Notes: generated by a model not told the origin, from the letters alone. Positions 48,035 through 57,732 are shown, numbered from the stretch's first letter. The stretch is 64,000 nucleotides of DNA from an archaeon (GCA_018657525.1 JABHWZ010000002.1:20590-84589), one strand, 5' to 3'. Program-made: numbers and translations.

Positions 48035-49488
48035 GAAATCATTGGAGAAAATATCCAAGCAATATTCGCAGCAATTCTTCTCGTAAGTTTATTTTTAACC
48101 AACATTTTGGCTAACGATTTAACTAACATTGACGCTAACACTCTTTCAATTTTTCTATATTCTTTTCTTTTGGGAGAGTGTTTGCATGACCATACGTGTC
48201 CGAGTTGAGCTAAAAAAATCATTTCTTTTGCAGTATAATTCTTGGTATAGAGCGGAGCATTCCCGGTTTGAGGATTAATATAATTTATCCACAAATCATC
48301 ATTAATTAACCCCTCTTTTTTTGCAATATTACAGACTTCTGTTCCCGGATAAATTGTTAATGCATTAATCCCAATCCAATCAGGTCTTGTCGCTTCAATT
48401 AATTTAAAAGTTTCCCATGTTTCATTTGGACCTTCCTTCAACGAACCCACAATCAAAAAATATTTTAATTCAATTCCAGCTTTTTTGGTCATCTCCACTG
48501 CCTTTTTTATTTTATCAATAGTAATATTTTTTCCAATTTCTTTCAAAACTTTGTCCGAACCAGACTCTGCCCCATATTCAATCAAATCACATCCCGCTTT
48601 CTTTAAAATATTTAGTTCTTCTTGATCAACTGTGTCAACCCTTGCCTGGATTCTAAATTTAATTGGAAGTTTATTTTTAATAACTAATTCACAAAATTCA
48701 ATAACTTTACTTCTTTTCATAGTAAACAAATCATCTGCAAATCGCACATAATTCACTCCATATTTTTTATATAAATATTCTATCTCTTCATAAAGTTTTT
48801 TAGCAGAGGTGCTCCGGATATTTTTTCCCCATGCATGAGTTGTTTCGCAAAATTTACAATTCATTGGGCACCCTCTAGAGGTTGTAACTAAAATGGTTTG
48901 TTTCACATTGGTTTTTAAATCAGGGGGGAGGGGATATTTATCCACTGGAAATAAATCATATGCTGGGAAAGGTAAATTTTCTATTTCTTTCATAAATGCA
49001 CGAGGAGGATTTATTTCAATCTTCCCTTTTTCCCTGTATGAAATTCCCAACACCTTTCCCAAATCCTTTTCTCCCTTGATTTTTTTGACTAATTCTAACA
49101 ATGTTTCTTCTCCTTCACCCCTAACCACAATATCCACAAAAGGATAATTTTCTAAAATAAGTTTGTCTAAGAATGTGGCGTGCAATCCTCCAATTATTGT
49201 TGTTATCTTCGGATTTTTCTTTTTAATCATTTCTAAAGTTTTCAGTGCAGAATACCTATTTTCCGTTAAACAACTAACTCCCACAATTTTTGCCCCCGAT
49301 TTAATTGCCATTTTAGTTGTCTTTTCAAAATCTGGAGCCATTATTGGTGCATCAATTACAGCTACCTCAAATTTTTTTTCGATTAAATAAGCTGCTAAAG
49401 AAGCAATTCCTAATGGAACCCCGGACATGGGGAATTTACTTGTAGTCTTTTTATCTAACGGAGGATTAATCAAACATATATCTTTCAT
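48031..49488 (-). CDS. B12-binding-domain radical SAM enzyme
   Basis: 485 residues. A cobalamin-binding domain covers about 1-130 (INPPLDKKTTSKFPMSGVPL, GGLHATFLDKLI, VVRGEGEETL), followed by the radical SAM barrel with TTSRGCPMNCKFC (C207, C211, C214) and IEYGAESGSDKVLK. The C-terminal 70 residues are helical. From context a methyltransferase or ring-contracting enzyme of lipid or glycan modification is plausible. It overlaps the SDR gene and the phosphodiesterase-like gene by 4 nt each. Confidence 0.9.
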   Translation of the reverse strand: MKDICLINPPLDKKTTSKFPMSGVPLGIASLAAYLIEKKFEVAVIDAPIMAPDFEKTTKMAIKSGAKIVGVSCLTENRYSALKTLEMIKKKNPKITTIIGGLHATFLDKLILENYPFVDIVVRGEGEETLLELVKKIKGEKDLGKVLGISYREKGKIEINPPRAFMKEIENLPFPAYDLFPVDKYPLPPDLKTNVKQTILVTTSRGCPMNCKFCETTHAWGKNIRSTSAKKLYEEIEYLYKKYGVNYVRFADDLFTMKRSKVIEFCELVIKNKLPIKFRIQARVDTVDQEELNILKKAGCDLIEYGAESGSDKVLKEIGKNITIDKIKKAVEMTKKAGIELKYFLIVGSLKEGPNETWETFKLIEATRPDWIGINALTIYPGTEVCNIAKKEGLINDDLWINYINPQTGNAPLYTKNYTAKEMIFLAQLGHVWSCKHSPKRKEYRKIERVLASMLVKSLAKMLVKNKLTRRIAANIAWIFSPMIS

Positions 49489-50588
49489 CTTAAATATTCT
49501 AGCACTTCACTCATTTTTAACTTTTTAGGTATTTTTTTATTTGATATAAGAATGCCATTCATTTCAGAATCATCCGGATAACCATGCATTCCAAGATATT
49601 TCTCTTTCTCCGATTTTTGATAAAAATTAGGAAAAAAGTAATCTCCCTTTTCAATAAAAACAATCAACTCACCATATCTTTTATCCCAAGGAATTTGGTA
49701 TTTTTTTGCTAAATTTTTCGTTAAAATTTTTATTCTTTTATTCTTCTTTAATTTTTTAAATACTTCTTTTTTAGAAGATTTACTATTAAACCAAAAGTGT
49801 GCAGTTGTTCCAGCAATGAAATAAATAAATTCTTTTTTCTCTGGAAGTAGTTCTTCAATATTAATAAAATTAAAATTATCCGCAAATCCATGATCGCTCC
49901 AAAGAAAAACTTCTCCTTTGGGATTTTCTTCCAAGAATTTTTTCACCCCCTTATTCAGAACTATATCCATTTCTTTCAAGGCTATTTTGGCCTCAGAACT
50001 GCTCTTTCCAAATTTATGCATTGTTTTATCCAAATACATTAACTGAGTATAATAAACCTCTGAGTTTTTTTCATTAATTAATCTAAAGAATCTTCCCAAA
50101 TCATTTTCATATTTTGGCACTATTTTTATTTTAGTTTTTTCTCCACATCCCCGAACAAACAAGGGCCATTTGTAAAATACAAATTTTTTGTTTCTAAAAA
50201 AATCCTCTTTCCATAAACCATTTTTTAAAACTGGAGAAAAATATTTCAATTGTGAATTTGGGATATTATACACTCCCGCAAGGTAGGTTCTTCCTTTTAA
50301 TAATTGTGCAAACGCCCCAAGATAATTTCTTATTTTAGGATTAAAAGAAAAAAGTCTCAAAAGAATATTCTTGAATGGAGATTTTTTAGATTTAATAAAT
50401 TCAAACCAAACTCCTGATTCTTCTGGAGATTTCCCACTAAAAAAACTATTTTCAATTCCAGTAAAAGCAAAATAGGTCTTCAATTCTGCAAAGTAGTTTT
50501 TTTTACTAAACTGATATAAAAAAGGAGTCTCTTCTTTACTCACCAAATCTTTTCCCAGAGCATCAATGCAAATAATTAATTTTTTCAT
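49485..50588 (-). CDS. Alkaline-phosphatase-superfamily phosphodiesterase-like protein
   Basis: 367 residues: LIICIDALGKDLVSK (metal Asp9), the nucleophile stretch YFAFTGIENSFFSGKSPEE, FLWSDHGFADNFN and LGMHGYPDDSEMN. It is shorter than the relatives at 30939 and 36338 and lacks a signal peptide. The substrate is unknown. It lies between the GT2-radical SAM fusion gene and a radical SAM gene, overlapping each by 4 nt. Confidence 0.8.
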   Translation of the reverse strand: MKKLIICIDALGKDLVSKEETPFLYQFSKKNYFAELKTYFAFTGIENSFFSGKSPEESGVWFEFIKSKKSPFKNILLRLFSFNPKIRNYLGAFAQLLKGRTYLAGVYNIPNSQLKYFSPVLKNGLWKEDFFRNKKFVFYKWPLFVRGCGEKTKIKIVPKYENDLGRFFRLINEKNSEVYYTQLMYLDKTMHKFGKSSSEAKIALKEMDIVLNKGVKKFLEENPKGEVFLWSDHGFADNFNFINIEELLPEKKEFIYFIAGTTAHFWFNSKSSKKEVFKKLKKNKRIKILTKNLAKKYQIPWDKRYGELIVFIEKGDYFFPNFYQKSEKEKYLGMHGYPDDSEMNGILISNKKIPKKLKMSEVLEYLR

Positions 50589-52444
50589 TTTAATAATCCT
50601 AATAACAATTTAGGATAAGTTTTAAAATTAAATAAAATGTTATTTTGAGTGGCACATCCCCAATCACAAAAACATTTACTCTTGACAATAAATTGTCTTG
50701 TTTGAATTGCTTCTTTATTTTTTAATAGTTTTTTAATATTAAGGGAGTAATTTCTAAGATTTCCCATCTTTTTGGAAAGCATTTCACAAGGATAAACATC
50801 TCCTTCTTCACCTATCACTAACATTTTTTGCCCCGCAACACAAGGAAGAACCATTTTTTGTTTTTGTCTAGTCTTAAAGTTAATTTCCCTATTCAATTTA
50901 TTTATCTCTCTAAAAATTTTCGAGTAAAATCCCTTTGACTTTATTTTATTTTTATCGAGATATTTCAAGAATTCTAAATATTTCTTCTTATCTAAATTCA
51001 TAGCTTCCTTTAATCTAGAGTCTGTTCTAACAATCCCTGCTCTGTATTGATCAATCCCTTTGTCTTGGATATAGTCAAATAACTTTTTGATATGATCTTC
51101 ATTATAAGCAGAATAAACACTATGTATTATTATTTTAAGGTTCTTATTTTTCTTTTTTATATTTTTAAGAATTTTAAAAGTTTGCATCATTTTTTTAAAA
51201 TTCCCCATGACCCCCCTTATCTCATCATGCTTTTCTCCCAACGCATCTATTGATAGTTCAATCCTGAGGTTTATTCCGGGACAAAGATTAAGAATGGATT
51301 CCACCTTTTCCCCAATTTTCTCCGAAAGAAGTCCATTAGTGGGAATCGCTAAAAATCGCGTACCAGATTTTTTGTAAAATAATTCCGCTATCTTATCAAT
51401 ATCCTCCCTCAAGAAAGGCTCCCCCCCAGTTAATGAAACATACAGGAGGTTGTCAAAACTTTTAGTTATTTTTGTGATTTCATTCAAACTCAATTCATTT
51501 CTTTTTTGATTTAATTCCTTCCAGAAAAAACAATATTTACATCGAGAATTACATCTAGAAGTTACATAAAAAATAACATATGAGGGAGATTTCCCAAGTA
51601 GAGTTTTAGCCAGATTAATCTTTGAATTGTTTTTTATTGAATTGGAAATTAATCCCAATCCCCCTGCAATATAAGTTAATATTTTTCTTATTATCGATGC
51701 CCCTCCATAAATAGGATGTCTTAAAAATAATTTCCAATTTTTTAGATAAACAAATGGATGATATAAAAAATAAATTTTCATACTTTTAGTTGGATTTTTC
51801 TTTAAAAAACTACTAGCAGTCGTTCCATAATAAAAACTTTTTTTTAATGCTTCGCTTAAACTTCCTCCCTCATAATGATTAAATAATTTTTCTAAGTGTC
51901 CAACTTTGACTCCTTTTTCTTTTAATCTCATAAATAAATCTAAATCTTCTGCTAAAACTAATGATTCATCAAATCCCCCAATCTCTAAAAAAACTTTTTT
52001 CCTCATAAATCTTGGGGCAGTAACATTTTGATCATTAAAGTGAATTGCTTTTTCAAAGGCGTGGGCCCGGGTCCAAAAAGTGGTTCCAAGCCCTTTATCT
52101 TCTATTAATAAAACATCTTTATCTTTTATTTTTTTAACACAATCCTCAATTATCTCTGGAGGCATTTCTTGATCGTCATCTAAAAAAACTAAAAATTCCC
52201 CTCTCGATTTTTGAACCCCAAAATTCTTTTGCGAACTTCTTTCAGGACCATAATCAAAAACTTTTTTAGTATATCTCTTTGCAATTTCTTTTGTTTTGTC
52301 TGAACTTGAATTATCCACAACGATTAACTCAACATTTTTATAACTTTGAACTTTTACTGAAGCAAGGCATTTTTCAAATATTTTGCCTGCTGAATTTCTA
52401 GTGTTAATAATTACACTCACTAATGGTTGATTTTTGTTTTTCAT
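50585..52444 (-). CDS. GT2 glycosyltransferase fused to a radical SAM-SPASM enzyme
   Basis: 619 residues. Residues 8-265 are a GT2 domain (VSVIINTRNSAGKIFEKCLA, DDD at 89-91, GGFDESLVLAEDLDLFMR). Residues 285-470 are a radical SAM domain with TSRCNSRCKYC (C298, C302, C305), LTGGEPFLRED and IELSIDALGEKHD. The end (530-600) is SPASM-like, with C535, C553, C591, C593 and C597 for auxiliary Fe-S binding. Joining a sugar transferase to a radical enzyme with auxiliary clusters suggests the sugar is modified during or right after transfer. One continuous frame with no sign of an artefact. It overlaps both neighbours by 4 nt or less. Confidence 0.88.
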   Translation of the reverse strand: MKNKNQPLVSVIINTRNSAGKIFEKCLASVKVQSYKNVELIVVDNSSSDKTKEIAKRYTKKVFDYGPERSSQKNFGVQKSRGEFLVFLDDDQEMPPEIIEDCVKKIKDKDVLLIEDKGLGTTFWTRAHAFEKAIHFNDQNVTAPRFMRKKVFLEIGGFDESLVLAEDLDLFMRLKEKGVKVGHLEKLFNHYEGGSLSEALKKSFYYGTTASSFLKKNPTKSMKIYFLYHPFVYLKNWKLFLRHPIYGGASIIRKILTYIAGGLGLISNSIKNNSKINLAKTLLGKSPSYVIFYVTSRCNSRCKYCFFWKELNQKRNELSLNEITKITKSFDNLLYVSLTGGEPFLREDIDKIAELFYKKSGTRFLAIPTNGLLSEKIGEKVESILNLCPGINLRIELSIDALGEKHDEIRGVMGNFKKMMQTFKILKNIKKKNKNLKIIIHSVYSAYNEDHIKKLFDYIQDKGIDQYRAGIVRTDSRLKEAMNLDKKKYLEFLKYLDKNKIKSKGFYSKIFREINKLNREINFKTRQKQKMVLPCVAGQKMLVIGEEGDVYPCEMLSKKMGNLRNYSLNIKKLLKNKEAIQTRQFIVKSKCFCDWGCATQNNILFNFKTYPKLLLGLLK

Positions 52445-53718
52445 TATATCTTTTGCATAAAAAAGGCAATATAAGCATTTGCAAATTCTTCACTTATTTC
52501 ATCCCATTTCTTTGATTTAACTGGATATGCCATTTTTAAAATTTTGATTCCTTTTAAAAGTTTAGAATAATCAATTTTATTTCCTCGAGAGATAGAAGAA
52601 ATCAAATAAATAACTGAAGCAAAAATGCTTAATTCTGGAGCTGGACCAATGAGTGAGATTTTCTTTTTTATCCCGATGTTATTCAATCTTTTATTGTATT
52701 TATATTTAAGAATAATAGAAACTCCCGAAACTAAAATTTTTGAAAACTTCCCAAATCCAGATCCCAATTTACTTTTTAATATTATATTTATATACGGAGT
52801 GTAAAATATGTCCCTCATGTTCAAAATTCCTTCTACCAGTTCGTCTTCTGTTTTTATGTCTTGACTTAAAAATTCACCAAAAAAATATTTGGCAACTTCC
52901 AAAATATTTTCTTTAACAATAAACCATTCGTCTTTTAAATTCGCAATTATTTTTTTATTCGGATTAACTTTCCACAAAAAGAATTGCTCTATTTTTTTGT
53001 CTAAATCAGGAATCTTTTTCTTAAGTTTTGGAAAATATTTTGAATAATTTTGTTTAAAAATTTCTGTGGATTTTTTATATCCAGTTTCATATTTCCCCAC
53101 TAATACTAAAAGGGAAGTACAACAAGCAGCGTAAGCTTGTTGGATTGAATAACTCAAAATTTCTGGATCATATTCTTCTTTTGTTGAATAATATTCAATT
53201 AATTGACTAACTCTGTCCAGAAGTAATTTGGCACTATCTGATAAAGGAATTTCTTTCATTTTAAATCCAGGAATTAAATTTCTAACCTCTTTCCCATAAA
53301 TAATCTTTGATGCATATTTAAGTTCATAATTCCTTAATCTTGGAAGAAATTTTTTGAGGTCAGCAGGAGTATCACATTTTAAATCAATATAAAAACTTTT
53401 TGCCATCTTTTGATTAGTTTTTTTAAATGGATAAAAGATTTCTTTGATTCCCCCATAACCCAAAACCTTTGAAATTTTTGTGGCAATATCATCAATTTCT
53501 TCTTTGCTCACTTTTTGCAAACTTATGATCTGCAAATCATAATCATTATACGGAATAAATTTTTGTCCCACTTTTTTTATGGGTCCTTCCCCTCTTGCAA
53601 ATCCTCCAGTGAGTATAATCGAAAGAACCTTTGGAACCCTATTCCTAATTTCTTTAATGATAATTTCTAAGTCTTCTGCTACTTTTTTGTCTGCTTCTTT
53701 TGAAAATGTGTATTGCAT
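52444..53718 (-). CDS. Nucleotidyltransferase-fold protein of unknown function
   Basis: 424 residues from the ATG at 53718. TTAAAA at 53741-53746 is 25 nt upstream, which supports this start over a TTG at 53733. IILTGGFARGEGPIKKVG then NDYDLQII (about 36-84) matches the GG/GS...DxD site of minimal nucleotidyltransferases, with YIDLKCDT as a possible third acid. The remaining 250 residues are helical. It is the first gene of the run that includes the GT2-radical SAM fusion, so nucleotidylation of a sugar or lipid acceptor is a reasonable guess. Confidence 0.65.
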   Translation of the reverse strand: MQYTFSKEADKKVAEDLEIIIKEIRNRVPKVLSIILTGGFARGEGPIKKVGQKFIPYNDYDLQIISLQKVSKEEIDDIATKISKVLGYGGIKEIFYPFKKTNQKMAKSFYIDLKCDTPADLKKFLPRLRNYELKYASKIIYGKEVRNLIPGFKMKEIPLSDSAKLLLDRVSQLIEYYSTKEEYDPEILSYSIQQAYAACCTSLLVLVGKYETGYKKSTEIFKQNYSKYFPKLKKKIPDLDKKIEQFFLWKVNPNKKIIANLKDEWFIVKENILEVAKYFFGEFLSQDIKTEDELVEGILNMRDIFYTPYINIILKSKLGSGFGKFSKILVSGVSIILKYKYNKRLNNIGIKKKISLIGPAPELSIFASVIYLISSISRGNKIDYSKLLKGIKILKMAYPVKSKKWDEISEEFANAYIAFFMQKI

Positions 53719-53804
53719 ACTTATTCTTGACAAAATTCTCTTAAAAACATTTATGTACTTTTACTATAATTATCTTTATAAAATCCTCCCAATTTGACTT
53801 TTCA

Positions 53805-54494
53805 ATGGAAAAGAGTCTTTCTTTAATCGTGCCAGCACATAACTCCGCAAAGTTCATAGAGTCTTCTTTAAAAAAATACAACAAATTTTTTGCATCGAGG
53901 TTCACTGATTATGAGATAATCGTAGTTTGTAATGCTTGCTCAGATAATACTTTTGAAATAGTGGATTCTCTGAAACATAGTTTCCCATTAGTTGTAATTG
54001 ACACAGAAAGAAAAGGAAAAGGAAATGCAATTGAGATAGGGTTTAAATTTGCAACTAAAGAGATAGTTGGATTTATTGATGCAGATGATCCTTACGATTT
54101 AGATGAGGTTTATAATATGATGAAATTCTTAAACGATTTTGATATGACAATTGTCACAAAGTTTAAAGATATATCTAAATATCAAACTAATTTCACTAGA
54201 AGATTTTTCTCTTTAGCTGGTGCACTAACCTTTAAGATTTTATTCGGAACAAGTTTTAAAGACACACAGGCAGGAGCAAAGTTTATGAATCGGGGTTTAT
54301 TAAAAAAATTCAAAAAGAAATTCATTTGTTCTGGTTTTGAATTTGATATGGAACTTTTATATGAAGCAAGTAAACTTAAAGCCAAAATTAAAGAGTACCA
54401 TATTCCCCCTAGGGAAGTTGAATATTCAACCGTAAAAGCGAGAATTCTCCCAGGGCTGGTTTATAGATTACTAAAAATGAGATTGTTTAAATGA
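53805..54494 (+). CDS. Dolichyl-phosphate-mannose-synthase-like GT2
   Basis: 229 residues: SLSLIVPAHNSAKFIESSL, VIDTERKGKGNAIEIGFK, FIDADDPYDLDEVYNMM (DxD), DTQAGAKFMN, and SGFEFDMELLYEAS, as in the DPM1 branch of GT2. It has no C-terminal membrane helices, like soluble DPM1. It probably charges the dolichyl phosphate carrier with a sugar for the GT-C enzymes of this window. The stop overlaps the NodB gene start by 4 nt. Confidence 0.88.
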   Translation: MEKSLSLIVPAHNSAKFIESSLKKYNKFFASRFTDYEIIVVCNACSDNTFEIVDSLKHSFPLVVIDTERKGKGNAIEIGFKFATKEIVGFIDADDPYDLDEVYNMMKFLNDFDMTIVTKFKDISKYQTNFTRRFFSLAGALTFKILFGTSFKDTQAGAKFMNRGLLKKFKKKFICSGFEFDMELLYEASKLKAKIKEYHIPPREVEYSTVKARILPGLVYRLLKMRLFK

Positions 54495-55273
54495 AAAAAA
54501 TACTTTTAACTTTTGATGTCGAAGAATTCGATTTGCCTAAAGAATATAATCAAAATATCTCTGAACAAGAGATGTACCAATTACCCATGCAAGGACTTTT
54601 AAAAATAATGAAACTCTTAGAAAGATATCAAGTAAATGCAACATTCTTTACCACAACTAATTTTGCAAAAAAGTTTCCCAAGTTAATCCAAGAAGCTCAA
54701 AAAAAGGGACACGAGATTGCTTCTCATGGAAATTCGCATTCAGATAAGTATAATAATGATTTGTCGTCGCTGAATTTAGCCACAAAGGAACTAGAAAAGA
54801 TTACTAAAACAAAAGTTTTAGGATTTAGAGCTCCTCGTTTCCAAATTAAAAATAAAGCAAAACTCTTTGAGTTTGGTTTTCAATATGATTCTTCTTCTCA
54901 TCCAACTTGGATTCCAGGAAGATACTTTAATTTTTTCCAAAAAAGAAAAATTCATAAAATTGAAAAAATTTGGGAAATTCCAATTTCAACACTCCAAATA
55001 ATTCGTCTTCCAATTTTTTGGTTAGCTTTCAAAAATTTTCCTTTAATTTATTCTAAACTTTTTACTAAAATAAATTTTAGCGCTACAGATTACACCATGC
55101 TTTATTTTCACCCGTGGGAATTTTCTAATATTTCAAAGTTTAAAATTCCAAATTACATAAAATCCCCGTGTGGAAGTAAAATGCTAAATAAATTAGAAAA
55201 TTATTTGAGATTTTGTAAAAAAAACAAATATCAATTTGAAACAATTACACATTACTTAAAAGAAAGGTTTTAA
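54491..55273 (+). CDS. NodB-type polysaccharide deacetylase
   Basis: 260 residues. LTFDVEEFDL (metal Asp at 9), NATFFTTTNFAKKFP, the zinc ligands H79 and H83 in IASHGNSHSD, LGFRAPRF and FHPWEFSNI near the C-terminus. It likely removes N-acetyl groups from an amino sugar in lipid-linked or nascent glycan. No signal peptide, so it acts in the cytoplasm or at its membrane face. It is coupled to the DPM1-like gene. Confidence 0.88.
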   Translation: MKKILLTFDVEEFDLPKEYNQNISEQEMYQLPMQGLLKIMKLLERYQVNATFFTTTNFAKKFPKLIQEAQKKGHEIASHGNSHSDKYNNDLSSLNLATKELEKITKTKVLGFRAPRFQIKNKAKLFEFGFQYDSSSHPTWIPGRYFNFFQKRKIHKIEKIWEIPISTLQIIRLPIFWLAFKNFPLIYSKLFTKINFSATDYTMLYFHPWEFSNISKFKIPNYIKSPCGSKMLNKLENYLRFCKKNKYQFETITHYLKERF

Positions 55274-55286
55274 AAAATTTATAAAT

Positions 55287-56744
55287 TCATTTCAAAAAAT
55301 CTTTCAAATGTCCAATAACTGCTTTTACACCCTTTATATTAAACTTAAAATCTTCCCAAGATTTTATACTTTTAATTCTCTGAAATATATATTGCGGTGT
55401 TAAGAAAATGGTATAAATCTTCCCACAAATCGCAGCAATGTCTTCTGGACGCGAATCCTTTGTTTTCAAAACAGGTTCTCTCTGGTCATATCTTTCATAT
55501 TCCCTTTCTCCAAGTAACAGCCATCTGTTTGCTTTGGCTTCTTCCCATAATTGTGTCCCAGGATAAGGCATTAAAACAGTTGACTGTAAAATATCTGCAT
55601 GTCCTCTTTGCATTAAAAATTTAGCCAACTCATAGGTCTTCATAGCATCTTCTTTTGTTTCCCAAGGATAACCCACAATCATTGTTAAATGAACCATCAA
55701 ACCAGCCTTCTGTGCCATCTTAGACCCCTCTAAAATATCCTTAATTTTAACACCTTTATTCAATCTATCAAGAGTGCTTTGATTAGCAGACTCTAATCCA
55801 AATTTTAATAATCTAAAACCTGCCCTTTTCATTAAATTATAATCTTCTTGTTTTAAAGCTCCAAATCTCATGTTACAAGAATATTTTATTTTTTTATTAT
55901 ATCCCCTTTCAATTAAACCCTGGCATAAATCCTTCAACCACTTCCCGGTTGTAAGAGTTCCAGAATCATCAAAAATTTCTTTCACATCGTATTTTTCAAT
56001 CAACATCTTTATTTCATCTAAAACATTTTTTACACTTCTATGATTAAATTTAGGATACATGCGTGGCCAAGAACAAAAGGTGCATTTTCCCCACCAGCAA
56101 TCTCGTCCACTCATGATATAAAAAAATGGTTTTCCAATAAGATTATATTCTTCTTGATAAAGTTGCCACTTTGTTAATTCTCTATCTATGAACGGAGCAT
56201 TATCCAACTCCTGATGGACGACAAATGCTCCTGAGCTTAAGATTCTTTTTCCTCTTCGATAATAGACCCCCCTCGGAATTTTATTCTTTTTATTATCTTC
56301 CAAATATTTTACTAAATCTTGTAGTATAAAATCATAATTCCCCCCACATAAAACAAAATCAATTTGAGAATTTTCCATAGTCTCTTTTGGAAAACTTGTA
56401 ACATGATCTCCATAAATAACAATTTTCATTTTTGGAAATTTTTTCTTTAAATTATTAATCGTTTCCCAATGCTGTTTTATGACTGGGGTTTTTGTTTCAA
56501 AAGCAAAAATTTCTGGTTTTTCTTTTTCTACTAATTTTAAAAATTTTTGCATATTTACTCTTTCTGCTACACAATCCAACCAGATAACTTTGTTTCCCCC
56601 TTCTTTTAGCATCGTGGCCGCTGTTGCAGGAACAATTGGATAAAAATAACTCGGATTACTAAACCACTGAAACTGCCTATTCTGCCCAAGCGTAGCAATT
56701 CCTTTTTTAGATTCAGTTGGGGGATAACCAATTAAAATTTTCAT
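55287..56744 (-). CDS. B12-binding-domain radical SAM enzyme with CX4CX2C cluster motif
   Basis: 485 residues from the ATG at 56744 (a TTG three codons upstream is less likely). The N-terminal domain (about 1-150) is cobalamin-binding-like (GDHVTSFPKETMENSQ, VLCGGNYDFI). The radical SAM cluster motif is RDCWWGKCTFCSW: C196, C201 and C204, spaced CX4CX2C instead of CX3CX2C. DDSGTLTTGKWLKDL and FGLESANQSTLDRLNKG follow. Similar CWWG motifs occur in some B12-dependent radical SAM groups. It lies between the deacetylase gene and a GT2 gene on the opposite strand to the former. Confidence 0.88.
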   Translation of the reverse strand: MKILIGYPPTESKKGIATLGQNRQFQWFSNPSYFYPIVPATAATMLKEGGNKVIWLDCVAERVNMQKFLKLVEKEKPEIFAFETKTPVIKQHWETINNLKKKFPKMKIVIYGDHVTSFPKETMENSQIDFVLCGGNYDFILQDLVKYLEDNKKNKIPRGVYYRRGKRILSSGAFVVHQELDNAPFIDRELTKWQLYQEEYNLIGKPFFYIMSGRDCWWGKCTFCSWPRMYPKFNHRSVKNVLDEIKMLIEKYDVKEIFDDSGTLTTGKWLKDLCQGLIERGYNKKIKYSCNMRFGALKQEDYNLMKRAGFRLLKFGLESANQSTLDRLNKGVKIKDILEGSKMAQKAGLMVHLTMIVGYPWETKEDAMKTYELAKFLMQRGHADILQSTVLMPYPGTQLWEEAKANRWLLLGEREYERYDQREPVLKTKDSRPEDIAAICGKIYTIFLTPQYIFQRIKSIKSWEDFKFNIKGVKAVIGHLKDFLK

Positions 56745-56778
56745 ACTATCCAAAGAAACTAGCCTCTTTTAAAGATTA

Positions 56779-57732
56779 TTATCTCTCACTAAACTGTTTA
56801 ATTTCCTGTTTCACTAACATTCCATATAACCAACCAATACCATATTCAAGATGGGTCCCAATACTAATTAAAAAAATCCAAAGACTAAAACCGAAATTTT
56901 TCTTTAAACTACTAATTCCCATAAATCCCAGATAAATAACCATAAGACTAATTAATATTGTCGCAATTATTTTACTAAAAGGGGATAAAATTAACATCCC
57001 AAAAAAACCCAAAATACCTAAACTTAATAGACCATAATACAATTTCCTCAATGAAAACTCACTCTTACTTAACCAAGCAATATCTCTACCATAAATAAAC
57101 ATTTGTTTCAAATGTTTTTTTAAAGAGTCTCTCCTATGATGAAAAACAATAACATCTTTTGCATAAAAAACTTTAAGTTCCTTTGCCTGTACATCAAAAC
57201 AGAATTTTGAATCTTCTGCAGTCAAATATTTATCATCAAATTTTGGAGCAGTTTCTTTACGTACAATATAATTACATGAAGGTAATTCTCGAGTAAATTG
57301 ATTCCTAGAAATTTTATATCTAATACTTGCATCTCCCGAAACTAAAAAATTACTCAAAACATGTCCCGAAATTTTTTCAGCAAAATTTGCTTCTGGCGGT
57401 GTTAAATTTGGTCCCCCAACAATTCCAATTTTCTTATTCTCAAAATATTTTATTGAATTTTTTAACCAATCTTTTTTTGGGTAAGCATCTGAATCAATAA
57501 ATGCAAAAAAATATCCCTTCCCCACTTCCATCCCTTTATTCCGTTTGTATGCTGGCTTTTGCTTTCCTGTAGGAATAATTTTTACTCTCCAATTATATTT
57601 TTTACTTTCTTTATCGTCGGGAAGAACGATAATTTCATAGTTATCATATTCTAATTTCAAACATTCTTTAATACATCTTTCTGTGAATTCATCAATCTTT
57701 TTACAAGGGATAATAATACTAACTTTTTCCAT
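56779..57732 (-). CDS. Membrane-anchored family 2 glycosyltransferase
   Basis: 317 residues. VSIIIPCKKIDEFTERCI, AFIDSDAYPKKDWLKNSIK (DxD-like SDA), GGPNLTPPE, YLTAEDSKFCFDVQ, then FHHRRDSLKKHLKQMFIYGR, with two or three C-terminal membrane helices (about 238-258, 263-281 and 287-305). It resembles processive polysaccharide GT2s. The stop of the gene upstream overlaps its start by one base. Confidence 0.9.
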   Translation of the reverse strand: MEKVSIIIPCKKIDEFTERCIKECLKLEYDNYEIIVLPDDKESKKYNWRVKIIPTGKQKPAYKRNKGMEVGKGYFFAFIDSDAYPKKDWLKNSIKYFENKKIGIVGGPNLTPPEANFAEKISGHVLSNFLVSGDASIRYKISRNQFTRELPSCNYIVRKETAPKFDDKYLTAEDSKFCFDVQAKELKVFYAKDVIVFHHRRDSLKKHLKQMFIYGRDIAWLSKSEFSLRKLYYGLLSLGILGFFGMLILSPFSKIIATILISLMVIYLGFMGISSLKKNFGFSLWIFLISIGTHLEYGIGWLYGMLVKQEIKQFSER

